Below the pieces are notes generated by a model. The model ran no database searches, was not told where the DNA came from, and saw nothing but the letters and a program-made list of their open reading frames with translations. Of a DNA stretch of 64,000 nt, positions 35,339 through 44,262 are shown piece after piece. Both the position numbers and the translations under genes were made by a program. Numbering within the stretch: position 1 is the first letter of the stretch; every line of letters starts with the position of its first letter. Origin of the DNA: Paenibacillus rhizovicinus (GTDB taxonomy: Bacteria; Bacillota; Bacilli; Paenibacillales; Paenibacillaceae); NCBI RefSeq assembly GCF_010365285.1, contig NZ_CP048286.1, forward strand, positions 6,932,001 through 6,996,000. The letters run 5' to 3'.

Positions 35339-36958
35339 ATGTACAAACTTGTAATCGTAGACGATGAAGTGCTGGTGCGGGAAGCGATCAAGTGCCAGAC
35401 GAACTGGGCCGAGCTCGGCTTCGAATGTGTCGGCGACTGCGAGGACGGTGAAGACGCGCTGGCATTCATGGCACGCGAGCAGGTTGACGTCGTGCTGACG
35501 GACATCGGCATGCCCTTCATGGACGGACTGGAGCTGACACGCGAGCTGTCTGTAAAGAATCCCGCCGTCAAAGTGATCATTCTGACCGGGTACGACGATT
35601 TCGATTACGCGCAGCAGGCGGTGAAGCTGCAAACGGTGGACTATATTTTGAAACCGATCACACCCTCCGAGCTCGGCGCCGTGCTGCTGAAGCTGCGTGC
35701 CGAGATGGACGGGGAGCGGAACAAGGAAAGGGATTACGAGCAGCTGAAGCGCCAGCTTGCTGAGAATATGCCCGTGTTGAAAGAGCGGTTCCTCGAGCGG
35801 ATGACGACGGCGAAGATGTCGGACAAGGAGAAGAGCGAGGGCTGGGACTATTTTCAACTGGCATGGGAAGGTGACTGCCTGATCGAGCTCGCGATGGATG
35901 TTGATGAATTCAAGTGGGACCATGCAGCAACGGTCACGGACGAGCAGCTCATCCGGTTCGCCGTCTTCAATGTCGCGCAAGAGCTGATCGGCGCGCGAGA
36001 AGGTACGGAAGTTTTCCGCGATCGGGAGAACCGCGTGCTTGCGCTGTTATCCGGGGACGATCCGGCTGAGCTGCAGGAGCGCGCGCTATTGACCGCCGAA
36101 GAGGTGCATCAAGCGGTAACGGCCATACTGCCTGCCAAGTTATCCATCGGCATCGGCTGTCCGTGCGGCCTGCGGGACGATATTCCTTCCGCTCATCAGA
36201 CCGCATTGTCGGCGTTGGAATACCGCTTCGTCATCGGCTCCAACACGATAATCCGGCTCTCCGACCTAGAACGCCGTGAGAAGCCGGGGCTGCTCGCAGT
36301 CGTCGCCTGGGAGAACGAGCTGGCTACGAGGCTTAAGACGGGAACGCTCGAAGAAATCGACCAGTGGGTCGACCGTTTGTTCGCCGCGATTCGCGAGCAG
36401 CTGCTTCCGCTGCCTGTCTGCCAAATGTATCTCCAGCGGATCGTTCTGACGTTGATGCATACGTTCTATGAGCTCGATCATGGCGTGACGCCTCTGGCAG
36501 AGACCGAGGACAGCCCGCTATCGGAACTGGCCGCGCTCGGATCGCTTGACAACACGCAGGCATGGATGCGGCGGCTGTGCCGCAAGGCAGTCACCGTGAT
36601 TCGCAGCATGCGCGAGAATCAAAGCGCCGTTCAAGTGACCAAGGCGATCGCGTACGTGAAGGAGCATTATAGAAATCCGGAGTTGTCGCTGATTTCAGTA
36701 TGCAAGCACATCTCCATGAGCCCCAGCTACTTCAGCGTGCTCTTCAAGCAGCATACGGGCAAAACCTTCATCGAATTCGTCACGCAGGAGCGAATGGAAC
36801 GGGCAAAGGAACTGCTCGGGCTGACGGCGATGAAGAGCTACGAAATCGCCTACGAAGTCGGCTACAGCGATCCTCATTATTTCAGCGGCGCGTTCAAGAA
36901 GCATTGGGGCGACACGCCGACCGACTACCGACAAAAACTGACGACGAAGAAAGCGTGA
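35339..36958 (+). CDS. YesN-type response regulator (receiver plus AraC HTH)
   Basis: The 539-residue protein has an N-terminal receiver domain with the acidic pair VDDE near residue 8, the phospho-acceptor aspartate in VVLTDIGMPF near 55, a TGYDDF segment and the lysine of YILKPI near 104. A central region of about 300 residues follows, and then a C-terminal AraC double HTH (LSLISVCKHISMSPSYFSVL and SYEIAYEVGYSDPHYFSGAF). GGGGGA precedes ATG 35339. It is followed after six bases by its histidine kinase, so it is the regulator of this sugar-sensing system and probably activates the downstream ABC transporter. Confidence 0.93.
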   Translation: MYKLVIVDDEVLVREAIKCQTNWAELGFECVGDCEDGEDALAFMAREQVDVVLTDIGMPFMDGLELTRELSVKNPAVKVIILTGYDDFDYAQQAVKLQTVDYILKPITPSELGAVLLKLRAEMDGERNKERDYEQLKRQLAENMPVLKERFLERMTTAKMSDKEKSEGWDYFQLAWEGDCLIELAMDVDEFKWDHAATVTDEQLIRFAVFNVAQELIGAREGTEVFRDRENRVLALLSGDDPAELQERALLTAEEVHQAVTAILPAKLSIGIGCPCGLRDDIPSAHQTALSALEYRFVIGSNTIIRLSDLERREKPGLLAVVAWENELATRLKTGTLEEIDQWVDRLFAAIREQLLPLPVCQMYLQRIVLTLMHTFYELDHGVTPLAETEDSPLSELAALGSLDNTQAWMRRLCRKAVTVIRSMRENQSAVQVTKAIAYVKEHYRNPELSLISVCKHISMSPSYFSVLFKQHTGKTFIEFVTQERMERAKELLGLTAMKSYEIAYEVGYSDPHYFSGAFKKHWGDTPTDYRQKLTTKKA

Positions 36959-36964
36959 TGACCG

Positions 36965-38746
36965 GTGAGATACTTGTTCAAATTTCGCAGCTTTCAATCG
37001 AACATCGCGCTAGCATTCGTCCTGATCATACTAATGACGATTATGATCATGAGCGTAACCTCATATTATTTATCCAGAGAATCCGTTCAATCGAATACGC
37101 AGTCCTATACGACGGAGCTGGTCAAACAGGTCAACAAGAACATCAAGTCCTACGTGAACGGCATGACCTATATGTCCGATCTTGTCGCTAACAACCGCAC
37201 GGTTCAGGCGTATTTCTCTTCTTCTTACGGAAGCGAGAGCGAAGAGGCGACGATGAAGGAGGGCATCGCTGACTTCCTCGGCTCCATGCTCGTGTCGCGC
37301 ACCGACATCTCGTCCGTGAACATCTTCGGCAATAACGACCGCTACGTGCTCGGCCGCAAGGGTCTTGAGCTCAATCCCTATACCGATATCAAGGCGATGA
37401 AATGGTACCGGGATGCGCTTGCGGCCGGCGGCGAGAATGTCATTTCCTCTTCGCATGTGCAGCCGATTTTCAAAGACCATTACCCTTGGGTCGTTTCGCT
37501 CAGCAGAGAGCTTGTCGGTCCGGATGGCGATCAACTCGGCGTCTTCCTGGTCGATCTGAACTTCAGCGTCATGAACGATATGTTGAAAGATATCAAGCTT
37601 GGACAGCGGGGTTACGTCTTCATCGTCGACGGGAACGGCAAGATCGTCTATCACCCGCAGCAGCAGCTGATCTACAGCAAACTGAAATCCGAAATGATCG
37701 ACAAGGTGCTGGCCGTGAAGAGCGGTTCGTTCACCAGCGACGAAGGCCGAGACAGCCGGATGTACACGGTCCAGGATTCGGATTTCGGATGGAAAATCGT
37801 CGGCGTATCCTACGTGAACGAGCTTGTCGCCAACCAGGATAACATGCGATTGAGTTTCGCCATACTCGGACTCATCTGTATCGTGATTGCCATCCTGATC
37901 GCCGTCATCTTGTCGCAGCGCGTCAGCCGGCCGATCCGGCAGCTGGAGAAGTACATGAAGGAAGTGGAGAAGGGGAATTTTGACCTGCATGTTCCGGTGC
38001 CGAGAACGATCGAGATCGGCCGGTTGGCGAGGGCGTTCAATCTCATGGTAGGCAAGATCAAAGAACTGATGTCGCAGGTCATCTCGGATCAAGAGCAGAA
38101 GCGGCAGAGCGAGATCAACGCGCTTCAGGCGCAGATCAACCCGCATTTTCTGTACAATACGCTCGATTCCATCGTCTGGATGGCGCAGAGCAACAAGAAC
38201 CAGGAAGTGATCGCGATGACGTCGGCGCTCGCCAAGCTGTTCCGCGCTTCCATCAGCAAAGGCGAGGAACTGGTGCCAATCCGAAACGAGATCGAGCATA
38301 TCGCGAACTATTTGAAGATACAGAAGATGCGGTACAGCGACAAGCTGGATTACTTGATCGAGGTCGGCGATTCAGTGCAGCACTTCTTGACGATTAAAGT
38401 CATTCTGCAGCCGATCGTCGAGAACGCGATTTACCACGGGATCAAGAAGAAACGAGGGCCCGGGTGGATTACGATTACTTCCGAGGAGACCGAGCATGAC
38501 ATCGCGTTGATCGTCGAGGACAATGGCAGCGGGATGGACGAAGAGACTGTCCGCACGCTGTTGTTTCCTGCCGCCAAGCGGGCGGAAGGGCGAGGCGTCG
38601 GCATCCGCAACGTGCACGAGCGGCTTCAGCTTTATTTCGGCATGCAATACGGATTGAGCTACAAGAGCCTTCCGGGCGAAGGAACGACGGTCACCATTCG
38701 CTTCCCCAAGAACAAGGCCGCTGCCCCCCAGGAGAGTGAGACATGA
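36965..38746 (+). CDS. YesM-type sensor histidine kinase
   Basis: The 593-residue membrane protein has one TM near residues 12-35, an extracytoplasmic Cache-like sensor region to about 285, a second TM (LSFAILGLICIVIAILIAVI), a HAMP domain (about 315-365), and the LytS/YesM-type His_kinase domain with the phospho-histidine in QINPHFLYNTLDS near residue 392. It ends in an HATPase domain (DNGSGM and GRGVGIRNVHERL). Its start is GTG at 36965, six bases after the regulator stop codon, with only a weak ribosome binding site, which suggests coupled translation. It overlaps the next gene by ATGA. Confidence 0.93.
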   Translation: MRYLFKFRSFQSNIALAFVLIILMTIMIMSVTSYYLSRESVQSNTQSYTTELVKQVNKNIKSYVNGMTYMSDLVANNRTVQAYFSSSYGSESEEATMKEGIADFLGSMLVSRTDISSVNIFGNNDRYVLGRKGLELNPYTDIKAMKWYRDALAAGGENVISSSHVQPIFKDHYPWVVSLSRELVGPDGDQLGVFLVDLNFSVMNDMLKDIKLGQRGYVFIVDGNGKIVYHPQQQLIYSKLKSEMIDKVLAVKSGSFTSDEGRDSRMYTVQDSDFGWKIVGVSYVNELVANQDNMRLSFAILGLICIVIAILIAVILSQRVSRPIRQLEKYMKEVEKGNFDLHVPVPRTIEIGRLARAFNLMVGKIKELMSQVISDQEQKRQSEINALQAQINPHFLYNTLDSIVWMAQSNKNQEVIAMTSALAKLFRASISKGEELVPIRNEIEHIANYLKIQKMRYSDKLDYLIEVGDSVQHFLTIKVILQPIVENAIYHGIKKKRGPGWITITSEETEHDIALIVEDNGSGMDEETVRTLLFPAAKRAEGRGVGIRNVHERLQLYFGMQYGLSYKSLPGEGTTVTIRFPKNKAAAPQESET

Positions 38747-39729
38747 TCGCGCGCAGTTATAGACGCCCCTTATGGGTTATCGCCGCTCTCGTCTTCCTCG
38801 CGTTGACGGTTTGGTATGGTTTGACGCGATTTTCGAAAGCGGAACCGATCGATATCGAGGTCATTATTAAGTCGACGGACGATTCCATCGAATTCTGGCA
38901 AGTGATGAAGTCCGGCATCGAGGTAGCGGCGAACGAATTCGGCGCGCATGTGGAGGTGACCGGCTCCAGGACGGAGGCCGACGTGGACGAGCAGATTGCG
39001 CTCGTTGCGCAAGCGATGGACAAGAAGCCGGATGCGATCATTCTCGCGGCGAACGACTCCAGCCGGCTCGTGCCCGTCTCCGAACTGGCGGCAAAGCGCG
39101 GGATCGACTTCTTCATCGTCGATTCGGGCATCGATTCGGATATCGCGAAGAGCATCGTCGCGACGGACAATATCAAGGCCGGCCAAGAGGCGGGCATGCA
39201 GATGCGCAGGCAGCTTCACGTTCCGGGAAAAGTCGCCATTATCAAGCATGTGCAGACGGCCGCTTCCCTGAAGGATAGGGAGAAAGGCGTGCGTTCGATA
39301 CTGGAGGGCGAGAAGGGCATCACGCTGCTCGAGACTTTCGACGCGGAAGGGCAGCAGGAGAATGCCTACGAAATCACGAAAAAGCTCATTCGCGAGCAGC
39401 CGGATCTGAGCGGCATCGTCGGGTTGAACGAGCCTGCCAGCGTCGGCGCTGGGCAAGCGATCCGGGAGATGAACCTGCAAGATCGCATCAAGCTGATCGG
39501 CTTCGACAGCTCGAAGAACGAGATCAAGCTGCTGGAAGAGGGGGTCATGCAGGCCACTATCATCCAGAAGCCCTTCCAGATGGGTTACTTAAGCATCAAG
39601 ACAGCGGTGGACGCGATCCGTCACCGGTCGGTTCCGAAGGACATCGACACCGGCTCGCTGGTCATCACGAAACAGAACATGTATGACGAAGAGAATCAGA
39701 AGCTGCTGTTTCCGTATTACGATAAATAG
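38743..39729 (+). CDS. Membrane-anchored sugar-binding protein of the sensor system
   Basis: The 328-residue protein is a periplasmic-binding-protein-like I fold (RbsB type: FWQVMKSGIEVAANEFG, KPDAIILAANDS, SIVATDNIKAGQEAG, GIVGLNEPASVGAGQAI). It has no lipobox; a single N-terminal hydrophobic segment (LWVIAALVFLALTVWYGL) should anchor it outside the membrane. Its ATG overlaps the kinase stop codon. The arrangement of binding protein, kinase and regulator matches three-component sugar sensors in Firmicutes where the binding protein presents ligand to the kinase. It is a sensor rather than a transporter subunit; the separate lipoprotein at 42817 serves uptake. Confidence 0.87.
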   Translation: MIARSYRRPLWVIAALVFLALTVWYGLTRFSKAEPIDIEVIIKSTDDSIEFWQVMKSGIEVAANEFGAHVEVTGSRTEADVDEQIALVAQAMDKKPDAIILAANDSSRLVPVSELAAKRGIDFFIVDSGIDSDIAKSIVATDNIKAGQEAGMQMRRQLHVPGKVAIIKHVQTAASLKDREKGVRSILEGEKGITLLETFDAEGQQENAYEITKKLIREQPDLSGIVGLNEPASVGAGQAIREMNLQDRIKLIGFDSSKNEIKLLEEGVMQATIIQKPFQMGYLSIKTAVDAIRHRSVPKDIDTGSLVITKQNMYDEENQKLLFPYYDK

Positions 39730-39766
39730 AGAGGAGCAAGCGAAAAACGGGCGAAATGCCCGTGAA

Positions 39767-39808
39767 AGTGTCGTGAAAGTCCAGCGGACTTTGCGGCACT
39801 TTTTTTTA
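39767..39808 (+). terminator. Terminator after the sensor operon
   Basis: AGTGTCGTGAAAGTCC pairs with GGACTTTGCGGCACT with one bulge and a mismatch, and eight T residues follow. It separates sensor genes from transporter genes. Confidence 0.85.
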
Positions 39809-39810
39809 TT

Positions 39811-40179
39811 CGGTTTTTTTCTGGAAAATAGGAGCTCAACAACCTGAATTGCCATGCCCCAGTCTCGCTGGTTTTCTAGCCATGTAGAGTACTGGGTACA
39901 GTACATGCCCCAGTCTCGCTGGTTTTCTAGCCATGTAGTGTACTGGGTACAGTACATGGCGAAATGCCAGCTCTCTTTGTTTAATGCGGTTAAATATATA
40001 ATCGCTCACGACAGCTGATTCCTGGAATGCCGCGGCACACCTAAGATTTCAGCGAGCGGCATCCATGTTTGATCTCCGTATTTTTTTCGACTCTTCCAGT
40101 AAGAAATTCCATGTAAGCCCTTTCAGCAAGCGTGTAAAGTAAAAGTCGACAACAGGAACAGGGAGATGGGAGGGAGCGA
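39811..40179. other. Long leader of the sugar ABC transporter operon
   Basis: This stretch has no convincing gene. It holds the 51-bp tandem repeat described separately, then about 220 bases that should include the promoter and any binding site for the YesN-type regulator. A GGGAGATGGGAGGGAG purine-rich ribosome binding region precedes ATG 40180. Confidence 0.5.
39853..39954. repeat. Two tandem copies of a 51-bp unit containing a hairpin
   Basis: Copies at 39853-39903 and 39904-39954 differ at a single position (GTAGAGTAC against GTAGTGTAC). Each ends in the dyad GTACTG-GGTA-CAGTAC, so two identical small hairpins or operators stand 51 bp apart, about 225 bp before the transporter operon. 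Confidence 0.92.
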
Positions 40180-41709
40180 ATGATGAGCGAACAACTCGTT
40201 GTCATGACCGGCATTGAGAAGCATTTTGCCGGCGTGCATGCGCTTAAAGGCTGCCGATTCGAATTGCTGTCCGGCGAAGTGCACGCGCTTGTCGGCGAGA
40301 ACGGCGCCGGGAAGTCAACGATGATGAAGATCTTGACGGGCGTTTACCAGAAGGACGAAGGCGACATCGTCTTCAAGGGCCACGCGGTCGATTTTTCGGA
40401 TACGAGGGCCGCGCAGAAGCTCGGCATTAGCATGATTCACCAAGAGCTGAATCTGGCTCCGGATTTAACCGTCGCCCAGAATATCTTCATCGGGCGGGAA
40501 CCGCGCCGGCTTGGCGGCCTGCTGCTCGACGATAAGACCATGAACCATCGAACGGAGCAGCTGCTGAGGCAGATGCATCTCGATATCGATCCGGGCACGC
40601 TCGTAAGCGATTTGACCGTAGCCAAGCAGCAGATGGTCGAGATCGTCAAGGCGATTTCGTATGAATCGCAGGTGCTGATCATGGATGAACCGACGGCGGC
40701 GCTGAGCGAGGCGGAGATCGAAGAACTGTTCGCGATGATCGAGAAGCTGCGCGCCCGCGGGGTAGGAATCGTATACATCTCGCACCGGATGGCCGAGCTG
40801 CAGCGGATATGCGACCGCGTCACCGTTATGCGGGATGGCAGCTATATCGACACGGTCAAGACGAAAGCGATCACGGTCGAGCAGATTATCGCGATGATGG
40901 TTGGCCGGGAGCTCTATGCTGCGGCGAATGCGCGGCAGCGCACGGAAAGCGAGCAGATCGTGCTTGAAGTAAAGGGATTGAACCGGGGCAAAGCAATCAA
41001 GAATGTCGGCTTCCAATTGCGCAAAGGCGAGATTCTCGGCATGGCCGGGCTGATCGGGGCCGGACGGACGGAGGTAGCCAGGGCGCTGTTCGGTGCCGAC
41101 CCCATCGATTCGGGCGAGATCTATATCCAGGGGCAGAAGGTAGCCATTACGAATCCCCATCACGCCGTTCAGCACGGTATCGGCTACTTGTCGGAAGACC
41201 GCAAACGGTACGGCTGTCTGGTGGATATGGATGTGAAGTCGAACGTAGGCGTGGCATCGTTCAAGCGCTTCTCGCGATTCTCTTGGATGAAGAATGCCCG
41301 GATCGAGCAGGCGGCCGATCAGGTCGTCGACAGCCTGAAGGTCAAGACGCCGAGCGTACATCAGCTGATGAGGCATCTGTCCGGCGGCAATCAGCAGAAA
41401 GTGATCATCGGCAAGTGGCTGACGAAGGATTGCGACATTCTCATCTTCGACGAGCCGACGCGGGGAATCGATGTCGGCGCGAAGAGCGAAATTTATAAAC
41501 TGCTGGATCAGTTGGCAAGCGATGGCAAGGCCATCATTATGATCAGCTCGGAGCTTCCCGAGATCTTGAGGCTCAGCCATCGTGTCCTCGTCATGTGCGA
41601 AGGACGAATCACGGCTGATTTAGACAACGACGAAGGCCTCACGCAGGAGAGGATCATGCAATACGCAACGAACAGAGAAGAAGCGCTTCTTGTCAATCGG
41701 AGGGGATAG
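40180..41709 (+). CDS. Sugar ABC transporter ATP-binding protein (RbsA/MglA-like)
   Basis: The 509-residue protein has two fused ATPase domains. The first has an intact P-loop (GENGAGKST near residue 42) and Walker B (LIMDEPTAALSE). The second has a degenerate P-loop (GLIGAGRTE), a signature LSGGNQQK near 405, and Walker B (LIFDEPTRGIDVGAK), the usual RbsA/MglA pattern. The start may be 40180 or 40183 (two adjacent ATG codons). It is followed after two bases by the permease. It energises monosaccharide import under control of the upstream sensor system. Confidence 0.93.
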   Translation: MMSEQLVVMTGIEKHFAGVHALKGCRFELLSGEVHALVGENGAGKSTMMKILTGVYQKDEGDIVFKGHAVDFSDTRAAQKLGISMIHQELNLAPDLTVAQNIFIGREPRRLGGLLLDDKTMNHRTEQLLRQMHLDIDPGTLVSDLTVAKQQMVEIVKAISYESQVLIMDEPTAALSEAEIEELFAMIEKLRARGVGIVYISHRMAELQRICDRVTVMRDGSYIDTVKTKAITVEQIIAMMVGRELYAAANARQRTESEQIVLEVKGLNRGKAIKNVGFQLRKGEILGMAGLIGAGRTEVARALFGADPIDSGEIYIQGQKVAITNPHHAVQHGIGYLSEDRKRYGCLVDMDVKSNVGVASFKRFSRFSWMKNARIEQAADQVVDSLKVKTPSVHQLMRHLSGGNQQKVIIGKWLTKDCDILIFDEPTRGIDVGAKSEIYKLLDQLASDGKAIIMISSELPEILRLSHRVLVMCEGRITADLDNDEGLTQERIMQYATNREEALLVNRRG

Positions 41710-41711
41710 CA

Positions 41712-42725
41712 ATGAAAAGGACTACGCTGGCGCTCGGCCGGCAGCCGGGAAGCCGGCATATGGCTTTCAATTCCGGATTTTTGCAGCAATTTCTTGCATT
41801 CGGCAGTTTGATCGTACTGGTGCTCGTATTCTCGCTGGCGTCGGAGAACTTCTTCCAATTCTCGAATATCGTCGGCATTCTGCTCTCGACCGCGGTGACT
41901 GGCGTTCTGGCTCTAGGCGCCACCTTCGTCATCATTACGGGCGGCATCGATCTCTCGGTCGGCACCGTCATGACGCTGAGTGCCGTTATGACCGGCGTGA
42001 GCATCTCGTTCTGGGGAACGCCGATCTGGATCGGGCTGATCGTCGGCATCTTGACTGGCGCCCTCTGCGGCTTCGTCTCCGGCTGGGCGGTCTCGCGGCT
42101 GCGCATACCGCCATTCATCGCGACGCTCGCCGTGATGATGATCGCCAAAGGACTCGCCCTCGTCATCTCCGGAACGAAGCCGGTTTATTTCACCAACGCG
42201 CCTGGGTTCTCGAATATCGCGCTTGGCTCCGTCTTGGAGAAACTCATTCCCGGCTTTTCGATCCCGAACGCCGTCCTGATCTTCTTCGGCGCCGCGATAA
42301 TCGGCAGCGTGATCCTGACGCGAACGATCATCGGCCGGTACAACTTCGCCATCGGCAGCAACGAAGAAGCGACCCGCTTGTCCGGCGTGAACGTCAGCTT
42401 CTGGAAAATCGTCATCTACACGATGACGGGCGCTTTCACAGGCATTGCAGGCATTCTGATCGCTTCGCGGCTGTATTCGGCCCAGCCGGCGCTTGGCCAA
42501 GGCTATGAATTGGAAGCGATCGCGGCCGTCGTCATCGGCGGCACGTCCTTAAGCGGCGGCAAAGGCACTATCGTCGGCACGGTTATCGGCGCGCTGATCA
42601 TGAGCGTGTTGACGAACGGCCTGCGCATCTTGTCGGTGCCGCAGGAATGGCAAACCGTCGTCGTCGGCATCGTTATTTTCCTGGCCGTCTATGTCGATAT
42701 CCTGCGTCGGAAGAAAACGGCTTAA
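41712..42725 (+). CDS. Sugar ABC transporter permease (RbsC/MglC-like)
   Basis: The 337-residue membrane protein has eight to ten hydrophobic segments and the family motif FVIITGGIDLSVGTVMTLSA near residue 75, plus the GGTSLSGGKGTIVGTVIGAL coupling region near 275. An AGGGG site overlaps the end of the ATPase gene. It forms the channel of the importer. Confidence 0.93.
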   Translation: MKRTTLALGRQPGSRHMAFNSGFLQQFLAFGSLIVLVLVFSLASENFFQFSNIVGILLSTAVTGVLALGATFVIITGGIDLSVGTVMTLSAVMTGVSISFWGTPIWIGLIVGILTGALCGFVSGWAVSRLRIPPFIATLAVMMIAKGLALVISGTKPVYFTNAPGFSNIALGSVLEKLIPGFSIPNAVLIFFGAAIIGSVILTRTIIGRYNFAIGSNEEATRLSGVNVSFWKIVIYTMTGAFTGIAGILIASRLYSAQPALGQGYELEAIAAVVIGGTSLSGGKGTIVGTVIGALIMSVLTNGLRILSVPQEWQTVVVGIVIFLAVYVDILRRKKTA

Positions 42726-42816
42726 ACCGCCGGCGCGGGTATGATTCACGATATGATCTTCGCTTGCGAGGATAATATAGCGTACAACATAACCTATTTC
42801 GAAGGGGAGCGTTACG

Positions 42817-43845
42817 ATGAACAAGAAGATGAGAAAATGGTCGACGACCGCGCTGTTATTGGCCGGGGTGCTGACGTTAAGCGCTTGCGGATCTAATAAC
42901 GGCAACGATACCAGCAACGCCGGAAACAACGGGAACGCCAAGGCGAATACGGCAACAGCGAGTACGAAAGACGGCGAGAAGCCGTATATACCGATCATCT
43001 CGAAAGGCTTCCAGCATCAATTCTGGCAGGCTGTCAAACAAGGCGCCGAGCAAGCCGCCGCCGAATTCAAAGTCGATATTACCTTCGAAGGTCCGGAGAC
43101 GGAAGAGCAAGTAGACAAGCAGTTGGAGATGCTTCAAGTCGCGCTGGATAAGAAACCGAGCGCAATCGGCTTCGCGGCATTGGACAGCAAAGCGTCCGCG
43201 CCGCTGCTGCAGAAGGCGAAAGACGGGAACATTCCGGTCATCGCGTTCGATTCCGGCGTCGACAGCGACATTCCGCTGACGACCGCGTCCACGGATAATC
43301 TGAAGGCGGCCGCGCTCGCAGCCGACAAGATGGCTGAGCTTATCGGCCAGAAGGGCGAAATCGCCGTCGTCGCGCATGACCAAACGAGCTTGACCGGCGT
43401 CCAGCGCAGAGACGGCTTCGTCAACGAGATCAAGGAGAAATACCCGGACATCAAAATCGTCGATATTCAATATGGCGGCGACAACTTGAAAGCAACGGAT
43501 TTAACGAAGGCGATTCTGCAATCCCATCCGAATCTCAAAGGCATCTTCGGCACGAACGAAGGCGCGGCAACCGGCGTTGTCAACGGCGTCACCGAAGCGA
43601 AGATGGACGGCAAAGTCGTCATTATCGGCTTCGACTCCGGCAAAACGCAAATGGATGCGATCCGCAGCGGCAAGATGGCCGGCGCGATTACGCAGAATCC
43701 GGTCGGCATCGGGTATGAAACCGTCAAAGCCGCCGTGGAAGCGATCAAGGGCGATAAGCTGCCGAAGAGCATCGACACCGGTTTCTACTGGTACGACAAA
43801 ACGAACATCGACGATGCGAAAATCAAGGCTGTCTTGTACGAGTAA
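42817..43845 (+). CDS. Sugar ABC transporter substrate-binding lipoprotein (RbsB-like)
   Basis: The 342-residue protein has a lipoprotein signal (LLLAGVLTLSAC, cysteine near residue 24), an Asn/Gly/Ala-rich spacer, and a periplasmic-binding-protein-like I fold (GFQHQFWQAVKQGAEQAA, VIAFDSGVDSDIPLTTASTD, GIFGTNEGAATGVVNGV). A GGGGAG site precedes ATG 42817, 91 bp behind the permease. It shares its fold with the anchored sensor protein at 38743. The pair may bind the same monosaccharide, one for uptake and one for sensing. Confidence 0.93.
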   Translation: MNKKMRKWSTTALLLAGVLTLSACGSNNGNDTSNAGNNGNAKANTATASTKDGEKPYIPIISKGFQHQFWQAVKQGAEQAAAEFKVDITFEGPETEEQVDKQLEMLQVALDKKPSAIGFAALDSKASAPLLQKAKDGNIPVIAFDSGVDSDIPLTTASTDNLKAAALAADKMAELIGQKGEIAVVAHDQTSLTGVQRRDGFVNEIKEKYPDIKIVDIQYGGDNLKATDLTKAILQSHPNLKGIFGTNEGAATGVVNGVTEAKMDGKVVIIGFDSGKTQMDAIRSGKMAGAITQNPVGIGYETVKAAVEAIKGDKLPKSIDTGFYWYDKTNIDDAKIKAVLYE

Positions 43846-43860
43846 GAATCATCAAACAGG

Positions 43861-43880
43861 CTGGAGCGGCACCGCTCCAG
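43861..43880. other. 20-bp palindrome after the RbsB-like gene
   Basis: CTGGAGCG and CGCTCCAG flank a GCAC loop. No T-run follows. It may protect the transcript end or form a first stage of termination with the larger palindrome at 43901. Confidence 0.5.
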
Positions 43881-43900
43881 AAGCTTGCGGCCAGCACAAA

Positions 43901-43935
43901 TAACCCGCCGGACGAATTCGTCCGGCGGGTTATTT
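43901..43935. terminator. Perfect 32-bp palindrome, bidirectional terminator
   Basis: Bases 43901-43932 read the same on both strands (arms TAACCCGCCGGACGAA). The palindrome stands between the convergent RbsB-like gene and the minus-strand permease genes, and T-rich sequence flanks it. It is also the outermost of three related hairpins in a 121-bp tandem repeat. Confidence 0.8.
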
Positions 43936-44262
43936 GCATATTACAGACTGTGAAAAATTCACAATCATCAAACTCGAAAAAACAAGATTTAAATGCCCGA
44001 TACCTTCGCAATCCGGTAAAGCGCCGGACGAAATCGTCCCGGCGGAGTCTGTGCATATTACATACTGTGAAAAATTCACACCGCTCAAACGCATCAAAAA
44101 CAAGGTTTAATGCGAGATACCTACGCGAACGCCTTCCGGTAAGCCGCCGGACAAAATCGCCCGGCAGGTTTTTACATAATGCAGGCAGTGAAAAATTCAC
44201 ACCTCTCAAACCCGCCAAAAAACAAGTCTCAAATGCGAGAAACCTTCGCGAACGTCTTCCGG
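43901..44262. repeat. Three diverged tandem copies (121 bp) of a gene 3' end with terminator
   Basis: Copies run 43901-44021, 44022-44142 and 44143-44262. Each contains, in plus-strand order, a GCCGGACG-type hairpin, a GTGAAAAATTCAC box (at 43950, 44067 and 44188), a CAAAAAACAAG-type stretch, and a block equal to the last codons of the minus-strand permease. Only the third copy carries the functional gene end; in the second, the codon block contains an in-frame TAG. Confidence 0.85.

Noticed and set aside
39589..39957. Minus-strand reading frame with a 17-residue tandem repeat
   Set aside because: It is only the translation of the 51-bp repeat plus antisense of the sensor gene end; there is no start signal or recognisable domain.
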